The notes beneath the pieces are model-generated. The model worked only from the letters and a program-made list of their open reading frames with translations. It was not told the origin of the DNA and did not search any database. Below are positions 1 through 8,376 of a stretch of 64,000 bases of DNA, piece after piece. The DNA is from Bin87 sp965116785 (GTDB taxonomy: Bacteria; Chloroflexota; Dehalococcoidia; Lucifugimonadales; UBA3495). Position 1 is the first letter of the stretch; every line of letters begins with the position of its first letter. The stretch spans positions 372,001 through 436,000 of the forward strand of contig OZ220731.1 in assembly GCA_965116785.1 (NCBI GenBank). The letters run 5' to 3'. The translations under genes and the position numbers were made by a program.

Positions 1-1
1 C

Positions 2-3000
2 GAGAGCGATCTCCGCAAAGGGAACAACACGGATCGGGTCTGGTCAACGCTGGATAGTGATCACGATGTGAGAACCAGACCAGCGCAGCCAGATTATTCG
101 GTCAACGTGTCGGTGGACGAACGTAACCCTTCGCCTGGCGACGTCGTGAATTTCACGGTCACGACAAATCACGCACCTTTCCCCTATTCGGTGATCGACC
201 AAAAGGTTGCTATCGAACTGACCAGCGGCTTGATGGTTGATGTAGATCCCAACGCCACTCCCCCGCGCGAGATAAGCTACGCACCAGATGACCGGGCGGC
301 TTCGGTGAGCTACAGCAATGGCGTGTTCAATCTCGGGACACTGAAATTCTCTGACAACAAGCCTGAACACTCCGTGACCTTGCCGATAAGGGTCGCCTCC
401 GACGCGGTGGTGAATGAACAGTGCCTGACGGCGACGATCACCGGCAATCCGCCGCCAGAGGCCAGCCCCTATGACGACGACAGATCAGACAACGTGGCGA
501 AGCTGTGTCTGGGGGACCAGCCGGAAGCCCCGATCTTCACGGGCGAAGTTGATGTGTTCACCGTGTACGATTGCTTTGCCAGACAAACCTACCCGTGCGA
601 TGGCACGGATGGCGTCCGCGTGCGTGCGGTCAATAAAAACGTAGACTCCGGAATCATCATGTCTCCGGGAACGACGATAGTGCGGGTCCAAGACTTTGCG
701 GCGAGAGTTTACGACGATTACGTGAGAAACAGCGTTCAGCAGAGCGTCACCGACGGAAACACAGTTTCCTGGCAAACCGCGACCGATGCTCATGCAAATT
801 TCACCGGTACCCGGAAGGGTGTCAAAATTTTCTTTTCGAGGGTTCCTTTCAACGGCCAGTTGAACAATTGGATAAGAGTGGCGGGTGAACACGTAACTGT
901 CGCGGGTCTCGACGGAGGCAACCCCCCAGGGGATATGTACATCAGGAGTTTGACGGGTTCAGCATTGACCAGGATGAATTCGGGCAATAGCTGGATCGTT
1001 ACCTACAGCGGCACCCTTTCGAAAGTGGACGCACTCGGTCCATCTTCATGGTTTGCCGAGTTTTCGAAAATGGGCACCTATGTGGTGGACTACACCACCA
1101 TAGGTAATCGCGATGACACCAACGGCGACTGTGCCTCCGAACTCCTACCCTCCGGTGTTACCGCCGCATACTGCGACACGGTAACCTATACCTTCCACGT
1201 CGGGCCGATGACGGATCTGACGGTGGAGGACGGCGGCTCCACCCCTCATGCCGCAGCCAACCAACACGCTATGACGATAGTCGCCGTCAACAACGGGCCG
1301 GACATTCCGGACAGCGCGCAGGTAACCGGGCTGCCCACCGGCGCGGAGGTGCTGCATATCACCCAGGGCGCGTACGACGACGCCACCGGCGAGTGGGATG
1401 TAGGAGAATTGAAGCTCAGAGGCTACTACCGGTCCCGCGGCGAGCCTGAGCCTACCCTGGTCCTGAGCGCGGCCGCCGGAGCCACCGCCGACGTGAGCAT
1501 TGCCAACTCGGAAAACTACGAGGTCTGCGTCGGCCCCATGGACAACCCCGGGGACCTGGCCCACGACAACCAGACGGATTGCGAGGCCGTGACCAATGCC
1601 AGTTGGAATTCCACGCCGTGGTACGACTACGACACCGACAACGACACGGCCACCATCACCGCCCGGGCGGGAACCGATGGCGTTGGCGAAGGCATTCCGG
1701 CCTTGCAGGCCCCGGCGGTCCACGCGCCGTCGGTGGGCATCGCCTGGTCTGAGGTTGAGTACCTATACGGCGTGCCGGTGGAGGACTATGACGTGCAGTG
1801 GTCACTCAATGGGGTGAGCGGCTGGACCCAGCTGGAAACCGACCTCACCCTCCCCGAGCTGTTCGACGTCACCGTCCTTTCCGGCGTGACCCGTTACTAC
1901 CGGGTGCGGGCGGTGAACGAGGCGGGAGTGCCGGGCCCGTGGTCGGCGCCCGCCGTCGCCCGCACCAGCGGCGCGGAGGCCGTGCCCGGCGCGCCCACCG
2001 GCGTGTCCGCCACGCCCGAGGGCGGCAACTCCATCAACGTGTCCTGGTCCGCCCCCCTGGACGACGGAGGCAGCGCCATCACTAGCTACGAGGCGCAGTG
2101 GTCCGCCGACGGCGTGAGCGGCTGGCGCGGCGCCGGCAGCACGGCGGACGCGGAGACCTTCACCCTGACGGACACGGGCATCGCCTTCGGAACCAAGCGC
2201 TACTACCGGGTGGCGGCGCGGAACAGCCGGGGCCTGGGCGCCTGGTCGGACCCTCCGGTCTCGGCAACCACCCGGGCCGGAGTGCCGGGCCAGCCCAACC
2301 TCGCCGCCCGGCCCACGGACGCCAACACCATTCTGCTGACCTGGAACGCGCCGAACGACAACGGCGATCCGATCACGCGCTACGAAATCGAGTGGTCCGA
2401 TAACGGCGCCCCCGACGGAACCTGGAACGGACCGGCCATCGCCACCGTGCCCGATACCGCTTACGAGGACGCCACTCTGGATCCCGGCGCCACGCGCTAC
2501 TACCGGGTGCGGGCGGTGAACGCGACCGGCCCGGGTTCCTGGTCCAATGTCCGCAACGCCACCACTCCGGCGGCCATACCGGGAACGCCGACCATGCTGG
2601 AGGCCCAGGCCAACGGCGAGACCGCCATCACCGTGTCCTGGGACCCGCCCACCGACGACGGCGGCGCGGAGATCACCGGCTACCAGGTGCGGGTCTCCAT
2701 CGACGGCACCGACAACAGCTACTCCACGCTCACCAGCACGGCGGGGTCGGTCCGCTTCTACGTCCACGGCGGGCTGAAACCCGGGGAAACCCGGCACTAC
2801 CAGGTGCGGGCGCAGAACCGGATCGGCTGGGGCGCTTTCTCGCCTTCCGCATTTGCCACCACGCTCACCGGCGTGCCCACCGCTCCCCAACTCACCGTCC
2901 AGGCCAACGGCGCCACCGAGATCAAGCTGTCCTGGGACAAGCCGGACGACCGGGGTGCCGACATTCTGGGCTACGTGCTGGGAGAGTCCGACGACGGCAA

Positions 3001-4237
3001 CGACTGGAACGCGCTGGCGTCTCTGGGGGCCGACAAAACCGAGTACGCTCACACCGGCCTCACGGCCGGCACGGTCAAGCGCTACCGCGTCCGCGCCTTC
3101 AACGGCAACGGCGCCGGCCAGTGGTCCACCTACCGCAGCGCCCGCACCGACGCCGGCGGACCCGACGCGCCGGTTCTCACCGCCGCCGCCGCCAGCGACA
3201 ACCGGATCGACTTGAGCTGGACCGCGCCCGCCGACAACGGATCGGCCATCCAGGGCTACCGGGTGGAGCGTTCCGCGGACGGCAACGCGCCCTGGGAGCA
3301 GCTGACCGCCAACCACCGCGCCACCACCTACAGCGACGACACGCTGTACCGTGGCATGAAGCGCTATTATCGGGTGGCGGCCTTCAACGGGATCGGCGCC
3401 GGTCCCTATTCCGCCGTGCAGTCGGCCACCACCACCGGCGTTCCCGCCACGGCGCCCTCCGCTCCCAGGCTGGTGCGCGTGAGCAACGTGGCCAGGGGAC
3501 AGGTGACCCTGGAGTGGGCCGCTCCCGAAAATGACGGCGGGGCGCCCATGACTGGCTACGAGTACGGGTACTCATTGCGGAAGCACTGCGCGGACGACCC
3601 GAATCCGGACGAGTCCTGCTACGTCGAGAGCGACGTGACAACAACGAGAAGCGCTTCGGCCCGGATCACCGGGCTCACCGACGCCGGGCTGTACACTTTC
3701 ACCGTGCGAGCGGTCAACCCCATCGGCAGGGGCGAATCGGCCTACGCCCAGGCGGATCTGGCGCCGTCCTCCAACGCCGCGGTGCTGGTGAGCCCCACGT
3801 CCCTCACCGTGGACGAGGGGGAATCGTTCTCCTACAGGATCCGCCTGGCCACGGAGCCGCCCCATCCGGTTTGGATCCTCACTTGGACGCGCGAGGGAGA
3901 CGAGCATCTCAGCGCCTATACCAGTACTCAATACCTGATCCCCGATGGCTGGACCCATCCGGATCCGAACAGAGACTGGAGTGGATCCGCCTTTGAATGG
4001 GACCAAGGGGTGACCGTGACCCGCACCGCCAACGAAGACGCCGACACCGAGGACGGCGGCGCAGTGGTGGGCATCCATGTGCAGCGGCTTGACTACGACT
4101 ACTACAAGCCGTGCGATTACGTGCCGGCAGACGACAAGGCCCAGTGCGAGCAGGACTGGGAGGATGACTGGAAAGACTCGCCGTATTTGAGCCTCCACGG
4201 TCCCAGCGTCGCGGTGCTCATCAGGGACGACGACTAG
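2..4237 (+). CDS. Multi-fibronectin-type-III surface protein with C-terminal Calx-beta-like segment (5' partial)
   Basis: The reading frame is open from base 2 with no stop, so the gene begins left of the window and the GTG at 68 is not a convincing start. About 1,411 residues are visible. The first ~540 residues hold two DUF11/CARDB-like beta-sandwich segments (about nt 100-480 and 1200-1560) with cysteines and many Asp/Asn. Seven Fn3 repeats follow, each ~295 nt, beginning near nt 1690, 1982, 2282, 2575, 2872, 3161 and 3448; most share the W-x-x-P and YYRVRAVN patterns. The last ~150 residues (from nt 3775) resemble a Calx-beta/Cadherin-like sandwich (VSPTSLTVDEGESFSYRI) and end in RDDD. 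No membrane anchor is visible at the C-terminus, and the signal peptide would lie off the window. Such proteins are usually secreted or surface-bound and bind partners or matrix; the ligand cannot be inferred. Confidence 0.85.
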   Translation, partial: ESDLRKGNNTDRVWSTLDSDHDVRTRPAQPDYSVNVSVDERNPSPGDVVNFTVTTNHAPFPYSVIDQKVAIELTSGLMVDVDPNATPPREISYAPDDRAASVSYSNGVFNLGTLKFSDNKPEHSVTLPIRVASDAVVNEQCLTATITGNPPPEASPYDDDRSDNVAKLCLGDQPEAPIFTGEVDVFTVYDCFARQTYPCDGTDGVRVRAVNKNVDSGIIMSPGTTIVRVQDFAARVYDDYVRNSVQQSVTDGNTVSWQTATDAHANFTGTRKGVKIFFSRVPFNGQLNNWIRVAGEHVTVAGLDGGNPPGDMYIRSLTGSALTRMNSGNSWIVTYSGTLSKVDALGPSSWFAEFSKMGTYVVDYTTIGNRDDTNGDCASELLPSGVTAAYCDTVTYTFHVGPMTDLTVEDGGSTPHAAANQHAMTIVAVNNGPDIPDSAQVTGLPTGAEVLHITQGAYDDATGEWDVGELKLRGYYRSRGEPEPTLVLSAAAGATADVSIANSENYEVCVGPMDNPGDLAHDNQTDCEAVTNASWNSTPWYDYDTDNDTATITARAGTDGVGEGIPALQAPAVHAPSVGIAWSEVEYLYGVPVEDYDVQWSLNGVSGWTQLETDLTLPELFDVTVLSGVTRYYRVRAVNEAGVPGPWSAPAVARTSGAEAVPGAPTGVSATPEGGNSINVSWSAPLDDGGSAITSYEAQWSADGVSGWRGAGSTADAETFTLTDTGIAFGTKRYYRVAARNSRGLGAWSDPPVSATTRAGVPGQPNLAARPTDANTILLTWNAPNDNGDPITRYEIEWSDNGAPDGTWNGPAIATVPDTAYEDATLDPGATRYYRVRAVNATGPGSWSNVRNATTPAAIPGTPTMLEAQANGETAITVSWDPPTDDGGAEITGYQVRVSIDGTDNSYSTLTSTAGSVRFYVHGGLKPGETRHYQVRAQNRIGWGAFSPSAFATTLTGVPTAPQLTVQANGATEIKLSWDKPDDRGADILGYVLGESDDGNDWNALASLGADKTEYAHTGLTAGTVKRYRVRAFNGNGAGQWSTYRSARTDAGGPDAPVLTAAAASDNRIDLSWTAPADNGSAIQGYRVERSADGNAPWEQLTANHRATTYSDDTLYRGMKRYYRVAAFNGIGAGPYSAVQSATTTGVPATAPSAPRLVRVSNVARGQVTLEWAAPENDGGAPMTGYEYGYSLRKHCADDPNPDESCYVESDVTTTRSASARITGLTDAGLYTFTVRAVNPIGRGESAYAQADLAPSSNAAVLVSPTSLTVDEGESFSYRIRLATEPPHPVWILTWTREGDEHLSAYTSTQYLIPDGWTHPDPNRDWSGSAFEWDQGVTVTRTANEDADTEDGGAVVGIHVQRLDYDYYKPCDYVPADDKAQCEQDWEDDWKDSPYLSLHGPSVAVLIRDDD

Positions 4238-4399
4238 CGGTGGCGGCACTCGCCCCTTGGTCATGGCGCCGGATCGCCTTCGGTAGGGACGGAACCGGCG
4301 TCGTGCCGTGCTGGCGACGGGAGCGACGGCTCCAGACGAGAGGTCGGGGCGATGTTCCGGTGGGCCGGCGCGGTCAACGGGGGATTGGTCGGCGCCTCT

Positions 4400-4428
4400 T
4401 TGCCACGGGCGGGCGCCGTTGTTATCAT
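4400..4428 (+). promoter_or_regulatory. Sigma70-type promoter for the VOC gene
   Basis: TTGCCA at 4400-4405 and TATCAT at 4423-4428 are separated by 17 bp. Transcription would start near 4435, 37 bases before the ATG at 4472. Confidence 0.55.
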
Positions 4429-4471
4429 GGCGCAACGGGCGCCGAATTCATCGATGGATAAGGAGGACACC

Positions 4472-4981
4472 ATGGGTTATACGCCGAGAAATCTGGGCCA
4501 CGTCAACATTTTTGTACGGAATGCGGAAAAGGCGCGGGACTGGTATGAGGACCTGCTGGGTCTGCACACCTACGGGTTCTTCCCGGGGCGGGCGGCGTTC
4601 ATGTCCGCCGACCTGGGGAACTCCCACGAGATCGCGCTGACCGAGGTGGGTGAGAACGCCATAGGGCCGCAGGGCGGGCAGGTGGGCCTGAACCACATGG
4701 CCTGGTACATGGAGAACCTGGAAGACCTCAAGGAGCTGTACCACCGGGTCAAGGAGAAGAACATTCCCATCGAGCGGGTGTCCGACCACGGGCACGCCAT
4801 CGGCATCTACATCCGCGACCCCGACGGCAACGGCATCGAGCTCTCCTACGAGATGCCCCGGGAGCAGTGGGGGCATGACGAGAGCGGGTACATGATCGGC
4901 GGGACCGAGAAGGGCCGGATGCCGGGCCCGTGGGACGAAGAACTGGCCGCGCAGGCGGCGTTGGCGGGAGCGGCGCACTAA
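4472..4981 (+). CDS. VOC-family (glyoxalase/extradiol dioxygenase-like) protein
   Basis: A 169-residue protein of the vicinal oxygen chelate superfamily with two beta-alpha-beta-beta-beta modules. The likely metal ligands are visible: His10 (GHVNIFV), His75 (GLNHMAWYM) and Glu123 (GNGIELSYE), the spacing expected for a catechol 2,3-dioxygenase-like or glyoxalase-like metal centre. The ATG at 4472 is chosen because AGGAGG lies at 4461-4466 with ideal spacing and a promoter sits just upstream; the frame is open further upstream but has no ribosome site. It stands alone and converges on a flavin monooxygenase gene. VOC proteins of this length act on diols, thiol adducts or antibiotics, and the substrate is not readable here. 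Confidence 0.85.
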   Translation: MGYTPRNLGHVNIFVRNAEKARDWYEDLLGLHTYGFFPGRAAFMSADLGNSHEIALTEVGENAIGPQGGQVGLNHMAWYMENLEDLKELYHRVKEKNIPIERVSDHGHAIGIYIRDPDGNGIELSYEMPREQWGHDESGYMIGGTEKGRMPGPWDEELAAQAALAGAAH

Positions 4982-5033
4982 AGCGTCTCCCGAAACGGCG
5001 GCGTTGCGCCGTTGATCCGGCCGCGAGGCAAAC

Positions 5034-5061
5034 GCAGGGGCGACTGACCAGTCGCCCCTGC
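5034..5061. terminator. Perfect 12-bp inverted repeat between convergent genes
   Basis: GCAGGGGCGACT at 5034-5045 pairs with AGTCGCCCCTGC at 5050-5061 around a 4-nt loop. It lies between the convergent VOC and LLM genes and could end transcription from both sides. There is no clear T-tract. It resembles the hairpin at 12032-12057. Confidence 0.5.
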
Positions 5062-5087
5062 ACTTCTGCTTGCCCGAGCCTCCGAAC

Positions 5088-6116
5088 TTACTTGAAGTGG
5101 GGCATGACCTCGTCGCTGATCAGGCGCAGCGAGTTCTTCACCCGGTCGTAGGGGATGCGCCCGCCGTAGTTGACTTCCATGACGACGCCGGTCGCGCCGA
5201 AATCCTCCTGGTATCCGCGGAACCGCTCGACAATCTGCTGCGGAGTGCCGAACACGACGCGCTGCTGCAGGACGTCGGAGTAGGGCGTGTTGGCGGTGCG
5301 GCGGATGCGCTCGGCGGTCTCCTCGCTGGCGGCGGTTTTCACCAACTCGCTGGCCGCGTACTGGATGGCGGACATCGCGCTGGCTTCCGGTTCCGAGTGG
5401 GCCTGCTGAGTGGTCTCGGCGGCGTACACCGGGATGCGGACGGCGATGTCGGCGGGCCCGGTGTGTCCGGCGGCGGCGCGGGCTTCCTCATAGGATGCGA
5501 TGCGGGCCTTGAGCTGCTCGCGACCGGCGTTCGCGCTGACGAAGATAGGATGGCCCATCTTGCCGATGAGCGGGAAGGTGTCTTCGCCGGCCACGGCCAC
5601 CCGCACCGGCGGGTAGGGCTGCTGGAAGGGCTTGGGCACCACCGCAACATCCTCGTAGGAGTGGAACTGACCGTCGTAGGAAAACTGGTCGTTGCTCCAG
5701 GCCTGCATGATGATGTCCAGGGCCTCCAGGAACCGCGGGCGGCTCTCGGAATACGGGATGTTGTAACCCTGATAGTACTTGGTCAGGCCACTGCGGCCGA
5801 TGCCGAACTCGAAGCGGCCCTTGCTGATGTGGTCGACGGTGGCGGCTTCCTCGGCCACCCGCAGCGGGTTGGTCAGCGGGAGCACCTGCACCGCCAGGCC
5901 GGTGCGGATGCGCTGGGTTCGGGCCGCGATGGCGCTGGCGATGACCATGGGCGACGCCAGGACCGCCCGCTCCGGGCTGAAGTGGTGCTCGGCCAGCCAC
6001 ACGGTGTCGAAACCCATGGCTTCGGCGTCGGCGATTTGGGCGAAGGATTCGTCGAAAGCCTCGGCCTGGGTCCGATTTTCGCCGATGTGGAAATCGGTGA
6101 ACATGCCAAAATTCAT
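5088..6116 (-). CDS. LLM-class flavin-dependent monooxygenase (bacterial luciferase family)
   Basis: A 342-residue luciferase-like monooxygenase, full length for the family. The N-terminal strand and helix (MNFGMFTDFHIGEN, then WLAEHHF) and the later GRFEFGIGRS motif are typical of this TIM-barrel fold, which uses FMNH2 or F420 to oxidise small organic substrates with O2 or to move hydride. The start is supported by a GGAGG site 7 bases upstream and by a promoter (ATGACG, 17 bp, TATAAT) at 6155-6183. It is most like the LLM gene at 49186-50202. Expansion of this family is a known trait of SAR202 Chloroflexota, where roles in oxidising recalcitrant organic matter have been proposed; the actual substrate is unknown. 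Confidence 0.88.
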   Translation of the reverse strand: MNFGMFTDFHIGENRTQAEAFDESFAQIADAEAMGFDTVWLAEHHFSPERAVLASPMVIASAIAARTQRIRTGLAVQVLPLTNPLRVAEEAATVDHISKGRFEFGIGRSGLTKYYQGYNIPYSESRPRFLEALDIIMQAWSNDQFSYDGQFHSYEDVAVVPKPFQQPYPPVRVAVAGEDTFPLIGKMGHPIFVSANAGREQLKARIASYEEARAAAGHTGPADIAVRIPVYAAETTQQAHSEPEASAMSAIQYAASELVKTAASEETAERIRRTANTPYSDVLQQRVVFGTPQQIVERFRGYQEDFGATGVVMEVNYGGRIPYDRVKNSLRLISDEVMPHFK

Positions 6117-6154
6117 GGGTTCCTCCGTGGGGCGGCGTGCTGGGGCATGGCCGA

Positions 6155-6183
6155 ATTATAGGGCCTGCGCCGGTGGACGTCAT
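6155..6183 (-). promoter_or_regulatory. Promoter for LLM monooxygenase
   Basis: On the minus strand, ATGACG (6183-6178) and TATAAT (6160-6155) are 17 bp apart, about 40 bases upstream of the start codon. Confidence 0.55.
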
Positions 6184-6344
6184 CCGAACCGGAGAACGAC
6201 GTCGCCGTAGACACCGTGCGTTGGGCAGCGCAGGGCCGCCGCTGGGAATAACCGCCGGTTTCCGGCCTTTTCATTTGCCCGCGCGTTCCTTTATGCTGGC
6301 GCGAGCACAACGTTCGAGAAGACCAGTCAAACGCAGGTGAGACC

Positions 6345-7889
6345 ATGAAGTACGACGTAATCGTGATAGGGGCCGGTTCCGGCGGCTGCACCGTAGCCTC
6401 GCGGCTGGCCGAGGATGCCGACCGCTCCGTCCTGCTGTTGGAAGCGGGCCCCGACTACCCCGAATATGAACATTATCCCGACGACCTGAAGTACGGTTAC
6501 AAGCCCGACGCGTCCGCCCAGGGCGCGCCGCACAACTGGACCTGGTGGGCCCAGGGCTCACCGGAGCAGACCGAGATGCTGCCGGCGCCGCGGGGCAAGG
6601 TCGTGGGCGGAACCAGCGCCATCAACGGGCAGGTGCTACTGCGGGGCGTCCCCGAGGACTACGACGGCTGGGCCTCCGAGGGGAATGACGAGTGGTCGTT
6701 CATCAACGTGCTGCCGTATTTCCGGAAGATGGAAACGGACATGGACATCAGCGACGACTTCCACGGTTCCGAGGGACCCATACCGGTGCGGCGATTCGCG
6801 CGCCAGGAATGGCTGCCGTTCCAGCAGGCCTTTGTCCAGTCGTGCGTCGAAGCGGGCTACCCTGAAGACGCGGACATGAACAGCCCCGACTCCGGCGGCG
6901 TGGGTCCCATTCCCATGAACAACCCCGAGGGAGTGCGCATGAGCACCGCGCTCACATTCCTGCGGGGCGTGCGGCACCGCCTCAACCTGACGGTGCGGCC
7001 CAACGTGGTGGTGAGACGCATTGTCTTCGAGGGCAAGCGGGCGGTCGGCGTCGAAGTGGAGAGCGGCGGGGACGTGTTCCTCATGGAAGCCGACCAGATC
7101 GTGCTCTCCGCGGGATCAATGGCGTCGCCGCAAATCCTGATGCTATCGGGCATCGGCCCGGCGGACCACCTGCGGGAAATGGGCATCCCGGTCGTCCACG
7201 AACTGCCCGGCGTGGGTCAGAACCTGCGCGACCATCCCATCGTCGCCGTCATCTGCAAGGTGCGGGACGACCACGAGCAGGATCCGCTGGCGCCGCGCAC
7301 CCAGACTGCGCTGCGATATACGGCCGCCGGTTCGCCGGACCGCAACGACATGCAGATCACGGCGTCGTCGTTCTCAACGCCGATCGGCGGCGCGGACCCC
7401 TTTGAGCCGGGCGGCGTGCGCATCCAGTGCATCCTGGAGTTGGCCGACGGCGCCGGAGAGGTCCGGCTGTCCGCGAACGACCCGCACGTGCAGCCGTCGC
7501 TCAACTACCACTATCTGGAGGAGGAGCGGGACGTGGAGCGTCTGCGCGAGGCGGTGCGCATCAGTGTCGACCTGCTGGAGCACAACGCCTTCGGGCATAT
7601 CGTGGAAGAGATCCAGCAACCGGCTCCCGAGGACCTGGCGTCGGACGAAGCGCTGGACAACTGGATGCGGCGGACGGTGTTCAACACCACCCACGCCTCG
7701 GGCACCTGCAAGATCGGGCCGTCCAGCGACCCGATGGCCGTGGTGGACCAGCACCTGAACATCCACGGGCTGGAGGGCATCAAGGTTGCCGATGCATCGG
7801 TGATGCCCAACGTGATCCGCGCCAACACCAACTGCACCACCATCATGATCGGCGAACGCTGCGCAGACTGGGTCAAGATGGGGCAGTAG
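6345..7889 (+). CDS. GMC-family FAD oxidoreductase (choline dehydrogenase-like)
   Basis: A 514-residue glucose-methanol-choline oxidoreductase. It begins with the FAD-binding Rossmann motif GAGSGG and the LLLEAGPDY acidic strand end. The first GMC signature (GGTSAINGQVLLRG) and the second (SAGSMASPQILMLSG) are present. The likely catalytic pair is His450 in the THASGTCKIG motif and Asn494 near the C-terminus (RANTNC). These enzymes oxidise primary or secondary alcohols with FAD. No signal peptide is seen, so it is probably cytoplasmic. It is a close paralogue of the gene at 12778-14334: the two share the first eleven residues and long motif blocks. The alcohol substrate is unknown. Confidence 0.92.
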   Translation: MKYDVIVIGAGSGGCTVASRLAEDADRSVLLLEAGPDYPEYEHYPDDLKYGYKPDASAQGAPHNWTWWAQGSPEQTEMLPAPRGKVVGGTSAINGQVLLRGVPEDYDGWASEGNDEWSFINVLPYFRKMETDMDISDDFHGSEGPIPVRRFARQEWLPFQQAFVQSCVEAGYPEDADMNSPDSGGVGPIPMNNPEGVRMSTALTFLRGVRHRLNLTVRPNVVVRRIVFEGKRAVGVEVESGGDVFLMEADQIVLSAGSMASPQILMLSGIGPADHLREMGIPVVHELPGVGQNLRDHPIVAVICKVRDDHEQDPLAPRTQTALRYTAAGSPDRNDMQITASSFSTPIGGADPFEPGGVRIQCILELADGAGEVRLSANDPHVQPSLNYHYLEEERDVERLREAVRISVDLLEHNAFGHIVEEIQQPAPEDLASDEALDNWMRRTVFNTTHASGTCKIGPSSDPMAVVDQHLNIHGLEGIKVADASVMPNVIRANTNCTTIMIGERCADWVKMGQ

Positions 7890-7914
7890 CCTCGGTTCGC
7901 GACGCTTCGCTCCG

Positions 7915-7947
7915 GACGCCCGCCCGTGGTCCTGCGCGGCGGGCGTC
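7915..7947. terminator. GC-rich intergenic hairpin
   Basis: GACGCCCGCC at 7915-7924 pairs with GGCGGGCGTC at 7938-7947. No T-tract follows, so it may attenuate or stabilise rather than terminate before the small downstream gene. Confidence 0.35.
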
Positions 7948-7980
7948 TGGCTGCACGCCATTAAAGGAGGCGGCAACGCC

Positions 7981-8193
7981 ATGAAGTGGGAGTACTGGGT
8001 TGACAAGATGCCCATCAGGTCCGGAGGGTTCTTCGGGAACGGCCCGATGAACGTCGACGCGGTTGACGAGACGTTCCTGAACGAACGCGGCGCGGCGGGC
8101 TGGGAACTGGTGTCCGCCATGCCCCTGTTCATCCCGCAAAATCCCACCGACTGTTTCGTCTATTACTACTGGAAGCGGCCGCTGGCGGAGTAG
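7981..8193 (+). CDS. DUF4177-like small protein
   Basis: A 70-residue protein with a near-consensus AAAGGAGG site just upstream. The pattern MKWEYWV at the start, LNERGAAGWELVSAMP in the middle and a tyrosine-rich end (YYYWKRPL) is that of DUF4177, small single-domain proteins of unknown role. It sits 91 bases after the first GMC oxidoreductase and in the same direction, so it may be co-transcribed. No catalytic motif or membrane segment is visible. Confidence 0.7.
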   Translation: MKWEYWVDKMPIRSGGFFGNGPMNVDAVDETFLNERGAAGWELVSAMPLFIPQNPTDCFVYYYWKRPLAE

Positions 8194-8259
8194 CCGGAAA
8201 CCACCGTTTGCGGCGTTGCTCCAGCACGGACGGCGAACGGCTCCGACCACCCGGATTCC

Positions 8260-8288
8260 TTGACATCAACTGGCCCGATACGTAGTAT
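8260..8288 (+). promoter_or_regulatory. Strong sigma70-type promoter before the DUF1800 operon
   Basis: A consensus TTGACA at 8260-8265 and TAGTAT at 8283-8288 are separated by 17 bp. Transcription would start near 8295 with a leader of about 80 bases before the DUF1800 gene. Confidence 0.65.
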
Positions 8289-8376
8289 TTCCATAACGGT
8301 TTGCTGATTTTGTACGCGATTTCCGCGATCAAACGATCAATCCCTTAATGACCGATCCCTTACAGGAGGGAAGACC

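Noticed and set aside
1802..3316. A long minus-strand open frame (504 codons) antisense to the Fn3 repeats
   Set aside because: It has no family resemblance, and its length comes from the high-GC codon pattern of the Fn3 gene on the other strand.
1690..3740. A tandem DNA repeat array or CRISPR
   Set aside because: The periodicity is at protein level (Fn3 domains of ~295 nt); DNA repeats are diverged and no spacer-repeat structure exists. No CRISPR array was seen anywhere in the window.
5070..6161. A 363-codon plus-strand frame over the LLM monooxygenase
   Set aside because: It is antisense to a clearly recognisable luciferase-family gene with a promoter and ribosome site, and its own translation resembles nothing.
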